Source: an uncultured Jannaschia sp.
Lineage (GTDB): Bacteria > Pseudomonadota > Alphaproteobacteria > Rhodobacterales > Rhodobacteraceae
DNA: 17,966 nucleotides
NCBI GenBank assembly: GCA_937916365.1
Contig: CALFSY010000129.1
Coordinates: 1-17,966 of the forward strand
Direction: 5' to 3'
Shown: positions 1 to 5,776 of the stretch, one piece after another
How the letters are laid out: every line of letters starts with the position of its first letter
How positions within the stretch are numbered: the stretch's first letter is position 1
The notes under the pieces: generated by a model
Seen by the model: the letters and a program-made list of their open reading frames with translations, nothing else
Told to the model about the DNA's origin: nothing
Database searches by the model: none
Made by a program: the position numbers and the translations under genes

Positions 1-382
1 TATCAGAGCGCCCGTCAATCAACCCGGACGCTACGGGAATCTGATTGTACCATCCGGGCAAGTCACCAAGTTCAGCCAAGGTCACAATCGCCCGTTCCAA
101 AACGACCTCCGGGCTTTTGTTCTGATCGGCAATCTCGGTCCTACGCTCATGCCGCCAGTTTTCGCGGGACGGAATGCGCCCATGCCAATTTCCGACGACC
201 TGCTCAAAAAGCACCGTGACGATTTCAGGCGAAAAGCTATCAGGGAGCGGAGAATTGCAAAGGCTGCGACAGGTTGAAGTTTGTTTGAGTGACTGCCCCG
301 TTCGCAATCCAAGGGCGTCATGAATGATCTGATCTGTCCCATCAAAAATCGAAACGGCGGCTGAAATGTCCTTGGCAAGCAC
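1..382 (-). CDS. Unidentified protein, N-terminal part, runs off left edge
   Basis: A minus-strand frame is open from 460 to the left edge. The only plausible start in it is the GTG at 382, which leaves about 127 residues before the window ends. The product looks like a genuine soluble protein, with segments such as FSPEIVTVLFEQVVGNWHGR, SPEVVLERAIVTLAELGDL and PGWYNQIPVASGLIDGR, and no membrane segment or signal peptide. I do not recognise the family. The ribosome binding site GGGAG is 8 bases before GTG but is paired with CTCCC in a three-base-loop hairpin. The frame stays protein-like upstream to 460 without a start codon, so an earlier non-standard start or a lost start is possible. The opposite-strand frame at 2-277 is judged its shadow. 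Confidence 0.55.
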   Translation of the reverse strand, partial: MLAKDISAAVSIFDGTDQIIHDALGLRTGQSLKQTSTCRSLCNSPLPDSFSPEIVTVLFEQVVGNWHGRIPSRENWRHERRTEIADQNKSPEVVLERAIVTLAELGDLPGWYNQIPVASGLIDGRSD

Positions 383-395
383 GGGAGGTTCTCCC
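383..395 (-). promoter_or_regulatory. Ribosome binding site hidden in a hairpin before the GTG start
   Basis: On the minus strand GGGAG (391-395) pairs perfectly with CTCCC (383-387) across a three-base AAC loop. The GTG start codon (380-382) follows directly. If the gene starts there, its Shine-Dalgarno sequence is sequestered, which would lower or regulate translation. Pairing is seen directly; regulation is inferred. Confidence 0.35.
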
Positions 396-405
396 AAAGA
401 CCGTT

Positions 406-428
406 CCTTGCGGTACCCCCCCGCAAGG
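406..428. repeat. Perfect 8-bp inverted repeat with 7-base loop
   Basis: CCTTGCGG (406-413) and CCGCAAGG (421-428) are perfectly complementary around a TACCCCC spacer (G-rich on minus). The repeat lies between the structured-RNA candidate and the GTG at 382, so on minus it would be part of the leader of the left-edge gene. Its minus-strand 3' side has no T-run, so a terminator is unlikely. Confidence 0.6.
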
Positions 429-454
429 TGGTCTCGATCCTGATCCTGGTGATC

Positions 455-607
455 GGGGAGTTAGAACAACCGCACTAAGCCGGTCCCTGTGGCCTTTAGA
501 CCGGGGTCCTGGACATACGCCACAGGCTCCCCGACCGCAGGGGTCAAGGAGAGTGGCGCTGAAAACGGTCAGCACCTACCGCTTAGTGCAGGGGTGTTCT
601 ACGCCCC
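455..607 (-). ncRNA. Candidate structured RNA with long-range closing helix and three hairpins
   Basis: The following pairings are visible. GGGG (455-458) can pair with CCCC (604-607), TAGAACA (462-468) with TGTTCTA (595-601), and GCACTAAGC (472-480) with GCTTAGTGC (581-589), together a discontinuous closing helix. It encloses three hairpins: CCTGTGGC/GCCACAGG (486-493/519-526), CCCC/GGGG (529-532/540-543) and 555-562/569-576. The last has a C-A mismatch on plus that becomes a U-G pair on minus, so a minus transcript is favoured, leading into the left-edge gene. An alternative local hairpin, GGGG (591-594) with CCCC (604-607), would place TGTTCTA in its loop, giving a pseudoknot or a switch. 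I cannot match it to a known RNA family. A DNA-level role, such as an origin or recombination site, is the main alternative. Confidence 0.4.
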
Positions 608-608
608 A

Positions 609-671
609 GAACCGCGCGTGACGGTTCCGTTCCAAGCCTTAGCCCGAAATATGGGCAGACAGCAAAGGCTT
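609..671. repeat. Two further hairpin-forming inverted repeats
   Basis: GAACCG (609-614) and CGGTTC (622-627) form a 6-bp stem with a 7-base loop. Directly beside it AAGCCTT (634-640) pairs with AAGGCTT (665-671), enclosing a GCCC/GGGC hairpin (642-645/653-656). They continue the structured tract 455-607 and may belong to the same transcript. No convincing reading frame covers them. Confidence 0.45.
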
Positions 672-731
672 TTGACGCAAGGCCAAAGGAAAGTCTGGAG
701 CGTTCAGCGAGGTAGGGAAAGAAAGACGACA

Positions 732-777
732 TCCGATGACGTCCGATGGTTCAGAACGGAACGGTTGGACCGAACCG
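732..777. repeat. Short direct and inverted repeats
   Basis: TCCGATG occurs twice ten bases apart (732-738 and 742-748). Next to it are overlapping inverted repeats, GGTTC/GAACC (748-752/772-776) and CGGTT/AACCG (762-766/773-777). Function unknown. The spacing of about one helical turn would suit a DNA-binding protein. Confidence 0.35.
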
Positions 778-809
778 CGATTTGCTCTTGCTCACCAAGG
801 AAAACCCGC

Positions 810-875
810 TTGTTTCCCTCGAAGCCGCCTCCGCCGCGCATGTGAGGGGCGCGAAGGCGGCTCCGAGGAAAACAA
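810..875 (-). repeat. 21-bp hairpin, fully paired only as minus-strand RNA
   Basis: Arms 810-830 and 855-875 are inverted repeats with only two mismatches as DNA, at 816/869 and 822/863. On the minus strand both become G-U pairs, so an RNA copy would have 21 uninterrupted pairs. The 24-base loop can form an inner CGCGC/GCGCG stem. There is no T-run directly after the stem, so it is not a standard intrinsic terminator. It could be an RNA processing or stability element, part of a larger structured RNA, or a recombination site. Confidence 0.5.
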
Positions 876-883
876 TCTCTCTT

Positions 884-897
884 ATAGGTATACCTAT
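884..897. promoter_or_regulatory. Perfect 14-bp palindrome, possible operator
   Basis: ATAGGTATACCTAT is a perfect palindrome, flanked on both sides by CTCTTA direct repeats (starting at 879 and 898). It has the look of a dimeric repressor site, for example of an element-encoded regulator. No cognate regulator is visible in the window. Confidence 0.35.
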
Positions 898-935
898 CTC
901 TTACTATCTTAGGGGAAGAAGGGGCCGGAATCGGC

Positions 936-950
936 GCAAAGTGACTTTGC
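936..950. repeat. Palindrome GCAAAGT-G-ACTTTGC
   Basis: Perfect 7-bp arms around a single central base. With the palindrome at 884-897 and the repeats at 964-990 it forms a cluster of symmetric sites beside the tRNA, as in attachment regions of integrating elements. Confidence 0.4.
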
Positions 951-963
951 TTTACCCTCACAG

Positions 964-990
964 TGCTACCTATTTGCTACCTGCAAATAG
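964..990. repeat. Recombinase arm-type repeats next to tRNA-Arg
   Basis: TGCTACCT occurs at 964-971 and 975-982, start to start exactly 11 bases apart. CTATTTGC (970-977) and GCAAATAG (983-990) form a perfect 8-bp inverted repeat overlapping the second copy. Tandem short repeats one helical turn apart, some 50 bases from a tRNA 3' end, resemble integrase arm-binding sites. Repeats are seen directly; function is inferred. Confidence 0.4.
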
Positions 991-1029
991 ACCAGAAAGC
1001 CTTACAGGCACCTAAGTATTTGAAAAGTG

Positions 1030-1106
1030 TGGCGCACCCATCAGGATTCGAACCTGAGACCTCTGCCTTCGGAGGGCAGCGCTCTATCCAGCTGAGCTAT
1101 GGGTGC
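1030..1106 (-). tRNA. tRNA-Arg(CCG)
   Basis: This is a complete 77-base cloverleaf on the minus strand with the 3' CCA encoded. The acceptor stem GCACCCA pairs with TGGGTGC, with discriminator G. The D-arm is GCTC/GAGC. The anticodon stem CTGCC/GGCAG carries the loop CTCCGAA, so the anticodon is CCG and it reads the arginine codon CGG. The T-arm has the canonical TTCGAAT loop. Its 3' half faces the putative element at 1-1029 and would be the attachment core. It lies 90 bases after sufS, in the same direction. Confidence 0.97.
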
Positions 1107-1115
1107 GTGTTTGGG

Positions 1116-1144
1116 GGTATATCGCCATGGTGGTGGTGTCGCAA
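1116..1144 (-). promoter_or_regulatory. Candidate promoter of tRNA-Arg
   Basis: On minus, TTGCGA (1139-1144) and TATACC (1116-1121) are separated by exactly 17 bases, and the -10 box ends 9 bases before the mature tRNA 5' end. This suits a sigma-70 promoter giving a very short tRNA leader. Confidence 0.5.
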
Positions 1145-1196
1145 TGGGAAAGCGGATTGCGCGCGGCGATGCACCGTAAAATTGGTCCGGGCGCGT

Positions 1197-2420
1197 CTAT
1201 GCAAATAAATCACGGCACAGTTCCAGCCCATCGATCAATGCGTCAACCTCGGCCATTGTGTTATAAAGCCCGAAACTGGCCCTACAGGTTGCCGTTACCC
1301 CCAAATGTTCCATCAACGGTTGCGCGCAATGATGCCCCGCGCGCACGGCGATACCTTTTTTATCCAGCACCGTCGAAATATCATGCGGGTGGGCGGCGCC
1401 CTCAAGAGTAAAGGAAAAAATCGCCCCCTTGGACGAACTTTGCCCTTGAACGCTAACCCAGTTAAGCCCCTCTAAACGCGTGCGGGCATAATCGCGTATC
1501 TGCTGTTCATGGGCGGCGATGTTGTCCATGCCGAGACCCATCATATAATCCAACGCCGCCCCAAACCCGATTTGTTGGACAATACCGGGGGTGCCGGCCT
1601 CAAACTTCATGGGGGGGTCATTCCAGGTGACGGTGTTTTTGTGCACCTCGCGGATCATATCGCCCCCCCCAAGGAACGGGCGCATATCTGCCAAGTGGTC
1701 CGCCTTAATAAACATCGCGCCGGACCCGGATGGCCCGTATAATTTATGCCCCGTGATGGCATAAAAATCTGCCCCTAAATCATCTAACGCAACGGGAATA
1801 TGCACCGCAGCCTGTGACCCATCGACCAAAACAGGCACCCCGTGGTCATGGGCCGCATCAATGATGGATTTTACATCAAATATGGTGCCCAACACATTAG
1901 ACATATGACTAATGGCAACAAGTTTTGTTTTGGGCCCTATGGCATCAACCACGGCCTGGGGGTCTAAATCGCCCGCCGCATCCACATCAACCCAGCGTAA
2001 AACGATACCTTGGCGTTCGCGTAAAAAATGCCAGGGCACGATGTTGGCGTGATGTTCTGCAACGCTTAGCACGATTTCATCGCCGGCCTCCATCCGGGGC
2101 ATTGCCCAGGAATAGGCGATCAAGTTGATGCCTTCGGTCGTGCCCGAGGTGAACACGATTTGCCGTTCATCACCAACGCCCAAGAATCGGGCGATGGTGC
2201 CGCGCACGGATTCGTATTTTTCCGTGGCAATGGTGGACAGGGTATGCAACCCCCGATGCACATTCGCATAGTCCATCGTATAGGCCTGTGTGATGGTGTC
2301 GATCACAGCGCGCGGTTTTTGCGCCGAGGCACCGTTATCAAGATAAACCAAAGGTTGATCATTCACCAAACGGGTTAAAATCGGAAAATCCGCACGGATT
2401 TTGGCAATATCATAGGTCAT
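1197..2420 (-). CDS. sufS: SufS cysteine desulfurase
   Basis: A PLP-dependent cysteine desulfurase of the SufS (group II) type: it removes sulfur from L-cysteine as an enzyme-bound persulfide and feeds the SufBCD scaffold in the cytoplasm. The 407-residue length is normal for the family. The PLP lysine is in TGHKLYGPSG at residue 226, the same number as in E. coli SufS, and the catalytic cysteine is Cys365 in the motif RAGHHCAQPLM. The ATG at 2420 is chosen because the protein then begins MTYDIAKIRADFPIL like the family, with AAGGA upstream; the frame stays open to 2462. It is the last gene of the suf operon. No sufE gene is seen here, so its sulfur acceptor is unknown. Confidence 0.95.
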   Translation of the reverse strand: MTYDIAKIRADFPILTRLVNDQPLVYLDNGASAQKPRAVIDTITQAYTMDYANVHRGLHTLSTIATEKYESVRGTIARFLGVGDERQIVFTSGTTEGINLIAYSWAMPRMEAGDEIVLSVAEHHANIVPWHFLRERQGIVLRWVDVDAAGDLDPQAVVDAIGPKTKLVAISHMSNVLGTIFDVKSIIDAAHDHGVPVLVDGSQAAVHIPVALDDLGADFYAITGHKLYGPSGSGAMFIKADHLADMRPFLGGGDMIREVHKNTVTWNDPPMKFEAGTPGIVQQIGFGAALDYMMGLGMDNIAAHEQQIRDYARTRLEGLNWVSVQGQSSSKGAIFSFTLEGAAHPHDISTVLDKKGIAVRAGHHCAQPLMEHLGVTATCRASFGLYNTMAEVDALIDGLELCRDLFA

Positions 2421-2469
2421 ATCACCATCCTTATTTTGCCTACTTGGATCATCGCATCCCACATCTGTT

Positions 2470-3063
2470 TCATTGAAAACGCGCCGGAACTATGCCCAAC
2501 GTCACCAAAATAAAGGACAGGGTAAAAATCAAAACAAACGTGGATAACAACGTTGCAACGGCCACCTGCCAAAGCATGGTAAACCCGTGCAAAACCGCGA
2601 TGAAATTTACCAACAACCAAAAAAATAATCCCAAAACCAAGATGGTAATCATCGGTGCAAGTGGTGGAAAAATCATGATAATGACCACCTGTGCCAACTG
2701 AACCGCGATCAAAATAAATTGCAGCCATATAACAAGGATAAAGGCCCCATGAAGGGTGCCCTTCCCACCAAAAAACATACCAATGCGGTGAATGGCGTGA
2801 ATAACAAAATACAAAATACCCGCCTGGATCACCCCAGACACAATGGGGGAAAGTGCTTCAAACGGATCCGCAGTCGCAGACGAAAAAACAAGTGTTGTAA
2901 TTTCACTGACGATCATCGACCCCACAACGGCCAATGCAAACAGCAAAACCAACGCCTGAGTTGGGAGTGCGATGCGCAAAACCTGCGCCGCACCTTCGCG
3001 CGGGTTCACCAACGTATCGCGGGCCAGGTGTAGTAAAGTTCTAAAATCCATAAAATCCGTCAT
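2470..3063 (-). CDS. Yip1-like integral membrane protein
   Basis: 197 residues with five clear hydrophobic segments, at about 32-55, 73-98, 104-130, 132-160 and 164-191, and a short charged N-terminus. The pattern matches Yip1-family membrane proteins found inside suf operons of Rhodobacterales, but I assign it from topology and context only. Its ATG overlaps the stop of the upstream membrane gene as ATGA, implying translational coupling. sufS follows 49 bases downstream. No catalytic motif is visible, and a link to Fe-S assembly rests on operon position alone. Confidence 0.75.
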   Translation of the reverse strand: MTDFMDFRTLLHLARDTLVNPREGAAQVLRIALPTQALVLLFALAVVGSMIVSEITTLVFSSATADPFEALSPIVSGVIQAGILYFVIHAIHRIGMFFGGKGTLHGAFILVIWLQFILIAVQLAQVVIIMIFPPLAPMITILVLGLFFWLLVNFIAVLHGFTMLWQVAVATLLSTFVLIFTLSFILVTLGIVPARFQ

Positions 3064-3569
3064 TGGTTTGCACGCACTTGAGCGTTAATTTGTGTTTCCG
3101 CCGCATACATAGATCCCCCCCAAACAAACAAAAACACAAGCCAAAGCCCCGCCCCCACGATATTTTGTGCGGGGCTGGGCCCAATTAGGCCCGCCACTAA
3201 ACCATATAACAACCACGCAGGGCTTGCGGCCAGGAGGCTCCAAAATAGGGCGAGCCGGGCCGAATACCATGTGCCCCCGCCGCCCAAAACACGCGCCAAA
3301 ACACGGGTTATTGCAGCGATCCCATAAGCCGCAATCGGGGCCCAAATAAGCCAAGCCACCAACGCCCCCGCAACACGATTTTCAAAGGTGATGGATGGGT
3401 CAAGAATGGCCTGGCGGCGCAATACCGGCCATTGCGACACAAAAATCAAAAAGCAAGCGATTATAAGAAACGCGAACGCGCGCCCTTCGTGTGGGGCGGC
3501 GAACAAATGTTTACGCATAACCGATTTTGGCCGCCACCAAGAGGCTAATATGTCATGTGCAACGCCCAT
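3060..3569 (-). CDS. Second Yip1-like membrane protein
   Basis: 169 residues with about four hydrophobic segments (31-47, 66-94, 103-130, 136-160), preceded by a basic N-terminal stretch (WWRPKSVMRKH). It resembles its downstream neighbour in size and topology, and the two may have arisen by duplication or act as a pair. It starts 7 bases after the sufD stop and overlaps the next gene by four bases, so it is firmly inside the operon. No strong ribosome binding site is seen, which suggests translational coupling to sufD. The family assignment is tentative. Confidence 0.72.
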   Translation of the reverse strand: MGVAHDILASWWRPKSVMRKHLFAAPHEGRAFAFLIIACFLIFVSQWPVLRRQAILDPSITFENRVAGALVAWLIWAPIAAYGIAAITRVLARVLGGGGTWYSARLALFWSLLAASPAWLLYGLVAGLIGPSPAQNIVGAGLWLVFLFVWGGSMYAAETQINAQVRANQ

Positions 3570-3576
3570 GGAAAGC

Positions 3577-4878
3577 TCAACCGCGCCGGTGGCGTTCTAA
3601 CCAATGCGTCAACCGCGCACGAATATCATCTTGCAAACGCGGATCTTCGATTTCTTCGATTGCCTCGGCCAGAAAGGCCAAAACCAAAAGATCGGTCGCC
3701 TCACGCAACGGTACACCCCGTGCGCGCAGGTAATAAAGCGCGGTGTCATCAATCGCGCCCGTCGTGGACCCATGCGAACATTGCACATCATCGGCATAAA
3801 TTTCCAGCTCGGGCTTGGCTTGAAAACTGGCGTCATCATCCAATAATAGCGCCTGACTAATTTGATACCCATCGGTTTTTTGTGCACCAGGTTGAACCAA
3901 AATCTTACCCTGAAACACGCCCGTCGCCCCATTGCGCAATACCTTTTTGAACACCTGGCGGCTTTCGCATCGTTGGGCACTATGGGTGACAAAAACAGTA
4001 TCGTCGTGGTGAAAGGCCGCGCTGGCCCCATCACCCATGGCTGCGCCCGCCACATGGGCCGAAGCATCATCGCCGACAATTTCGATCACATGTTCATTGC
4101 GGGTTAGAATACCGTTCACCGTTAAGGAAAAGGATTTATAGGCGGCGCGTTGCCCAATGCGGGCAAACATATGGGTGACGGCGCGGCGTTCATGATCGCG
4201 CCCCTGTAGGCGAACATGGTGAAACGCGCCCTGATCGGCCACAGAAATTTCCATACACTTATTGAAACGCGCTGCGGCAGGGCCGCTTTCCAATAATGTG
4301 ATGTCTGCCCCCTCTTCGACCCGCACCAAATGATGCAGTATCGCATCTGAGTGTTCGTTTTGGTGCAGATATATCAGGCTGATGGGACGGGCCGTCCGCC
4401 CCGTTGCACGAATAACAATGCCGTCGGCGGCAAATGCCGTGTTCAGCGCGGCCAAGGGGCGTGGCACGGGGGTTTGCCCAGCCGTTTCCAAAACGCCATA
4501 AAAATCCTTTGCCCAATGAATATCTTTGGCCATGGCCTCAGACAGACGTTCGATTTCTACGCCTTCCATCGTCAAATCGTCCGATTGTTCGGCATCAAAA
4601 ACCCCGTCAACAAAAACGATACGCAGTTGGTCGATACCAGAATAAATCGGGCTTTCATCCCCAGGGTCATACACCGCGGCGCGCGGCGCGGCGGCCTGGG
4701 TCAAACCAACCGGATCGGTATATTTCCAATACTCATCACGGCCCGTGGGAAGGCCCATTGTGCGCACACGCGCCACGGCGGCGGCCCGTGCGACATTGGC
4801 CCATGTGGCCGCTTGCGGCATGGGGATTGCGGCGATTCGCGCTTCTGTTAGATCGGTTTTTAGGTTTGTTGCCCCCAT
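3577..4878 (-). CDS. sufD: SufD, Fe-S cluster scaffold subunit
   Basis: SufD pairs with SufB and SufC in the SufBC2D complex, which assembles Fe-S clusters de novo; it helps iron entry. The product is 433 residues. The C-terminal SufBD core carries CSHGSTTGAIDDTALYYLRA, including the histidine equivalent to E. coli SufD His360, which is implicated in cluster assembly. The ATG at 4878 (MGATNLKTDLTEA) is preferred over an in-frame ATG at 4998, which would put 40 extra residues inside sufC. The start lies one base past the sufC stop. The N-terminal half is divergent, as is usual for SufD. Confidence 0.95.
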   Translation of the reverse strand: MGATNLKTDLTEARIAAIPMPQAATWANVARAAAVARVRTMGLPTGRDEYWKYTDPVGLTQAAAPRAAVYDPGDESPIYSGIDQLRIVFVDGVFDAEQSDDLTMEGVEIERLSEAMAKDIHWAKDFYGVLETAGQTPVPRPLAALNTAFAADGIVIRATGRTARPISLIYLHQNEHSDAILHHLVRVEEGADITLLESGPAAARFNKCMEISVADQGAFHHVRLQGRDHERRAVTHMFARIGQRAAYKSFSLTVNGILTRNEHVIEIVGDDASAHVAGAAMGDGASAAFHHDDTVFVTHSAQRCESRQVFKKVLRNGATGVFQGKILVQPGAQKTDGYQISQALLLDDDASFQAKPELEIYADDVQCSHGSTTGAIDDTALYYLRARGVPLREATDLLVLAFLAEAIEEIEDPRLQDDIRARLTHWLERHRRG

Positions 4879-4879
4879 C

Positions 4880-5635
4880 TTAGGCGACCTGTTCCAAAAT
4901 GCCGGAATATCCGTTTTCTTCAACCTCGAGCGCCAAATCAGGACCGCCGGTTTTGACAATGCGGCCATCGGCCATGATATGCACAATATCGGGGGCAATA
5001 TGGTCTAACAGGCGTTGATAATGGGTGATAACCACAAAACCGCGCCCCGCATCACGCAGCGCGTTCACACCATCGGCCACCAACCGCATGGCATCTACAT
5101 CAAGGCCCGAATCCGTTTCATCCAAAATGCACATCTTGGGTTCTAAAACGGCCATTTGCAGAATTTCGTTGCGCTTTTTCTCGCCCCCCGAAAACCCGAC
5201 ATTCACGGGGCGTTTCAACATTTCGGCATTAATCTGCAACGCTTTTGCCTTTTCACGCACAAGTTTCAGGAAATCGCCCGCGCTGACCTCTGCCGCACCA
5301 CGGGCTTTTTTTTGGGCATTTAGGGCCGTGCGCAGGAATGTCATGTTGCCCACGCCGGGAATTTCGACCGGATATTGAAAGGCCAAAAATAACCCAGCGG
5401 TTGCGCGTTCCTCGGGGGATAGGTTTAGCAAATCCTGCCCCTCAAGCATTGCTGTGCCATCGGTTACCACATATCCATCCCGCCCTGACAAAACGTAGCC
5501 AAGCGTAGATTTGCCCGACCCATTGGGCCCCATGATCGCATGCACCTGCCCGCCCGTGACCGATAAATTGACGCCCTTAAGAATGGGTTTTTCACCCTCT
5601 TCCAAGCGGACGTGAAGGTTTTGAATGTCTAGCAT
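4880..5635 (-). CDS. sufC: SufC, ABC-type ATPase of the SUF system
   Basis: A cytoplasmic ABC ATPase that binds SufB and SufD and powers conformational change of the scaffold. It has 251 residues, the normal size. Walker A is GPNGSGKST at 36-44, the signature is FSGGEKKRNE near 148-157, Walker B is CILDETDSGLD at 169-179, and the switch histidine is His205. The start ATG at 5635 gives MLDIQNLHVRLEEGE, typical of the family, with AAGG about 7 bases upstream. sufD follows after one base. Confidence 0.97.
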   Translation of the reverse strand: MLDIQNLHVRLEEGEKPILKGVNLSVTGGQVHAIMGPNGSGKSTLGYVLSGRDGYVVTDGTAMLEGQDLLNLSPEERATAGLFLAFQYPVEIPGVGNMTFLRTALNAQKKARGAAEVSAGDFLKLVREKAKALQINAEMLKRPVNVGFSGGEKKRNEILQMAVLEPKMCILDETDSGLDVDAMRLVADGVNALRDAGRGFVVITHYQRLLDHIAPDIVHIMADGRIVKTGGPDLALEVEENGYSGILEQVA

Positions 5636-5657
5636 TTTTTGGGCCTTATTTTACGGG

Positions 5658-5729
5658 TTATCGAATTTGCTGCGCTAACACGACCAAACCCATCGCGCCG
5701 GTTATCAATGCGCCTAGTTTGATCGTCAT
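5658..5729 (-). CDS. Possible 23-residue hydrophobic microprotein
   Basis: In the 141-base gap between sufB and sufC a minus-strand frame from ATG at 5729 encodes MTIKLGALITGAMGLVVLAQ plus QIR, one hydrophobic helix. The frame is open further upstream without an ATG. There is no good ribosome binding site. The gap is unusually long for this tight operon, and related operons often have a small hypothetical gene here (from memory). It may be a single-span peptide or just a spacer. Confidence 0.25.
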   Translation of the reverse strand: MTIKLGALITGAMGLVVLAQQIR

Positions 5730-5776
5730 CAATGCGCCAAGATGGCGGATTTCAACCTTGATTTATACCATGATGT

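Larger units (their letters stand above)
1..1029. mobile_element. Probable end of an integrated element abutting tRNA-Arg
   Basis: Inference. The 3' end of an intact tRNA-Arg(CCG) gene at 1030-1106 faces this block, the classic integration point of tyrosine-recombinase elements. The block carries no recognisable core gene and is dense in inverted repeats. Close to the tRNA are two TGCTACCT repeats one helical turn apart, as expected of recombinase arm sites. One gene reads leftwards out of the window. No integrase is visible, and the second attachment site would lie outside, so the element type (prophage, ICE, genomic island) is undetermined. The suf operon ends just beyond the tRNA, so the flanking chromosome looks normal. 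Confidence 0.4.

Noticed and set aside
2..277. Plus-strand frame open from the left edge
   Set aside because: It is the exact codon-register complement of the more convincing minus-strand gene.
82..426. Minus-strand 114-codon frame starting with ATG
   Set aside because: Its translation is arginine/serine-rich and not protein-like, whereas another minus frame over the same bases gives a plausible protein that continues past the window edge.
380..610. Retron-like arrangement (inverted repeats enclosing hairpins before a gene)
   Set aside because: The first 127 residues of the downstream gene show no reverse-transcriptase motif. It cannot be fully excluded because the gene is truncated by the window.
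609..627. Resemblance to group II intron domain V (GAACCG ... CGGTTC)
   Set aside because: The stem is only 6 bp with a 7-base loop, far short of the roughly 34-base domain V. No reverse transcriptase or intron boundary was found.
684..700. AAAGGAAAGTC stretch resembling the RNase P RNA conserved region I
   Set aside because: None of the other conserved RNase P regions follow at the expected distances.
489..845. Plus-strand 118-codon frame
   Set aside because: Low-complexity composition, no domain, no ribosome binding site, and it overlaps many inverted repeats; better explained as structured noncoding sequence.
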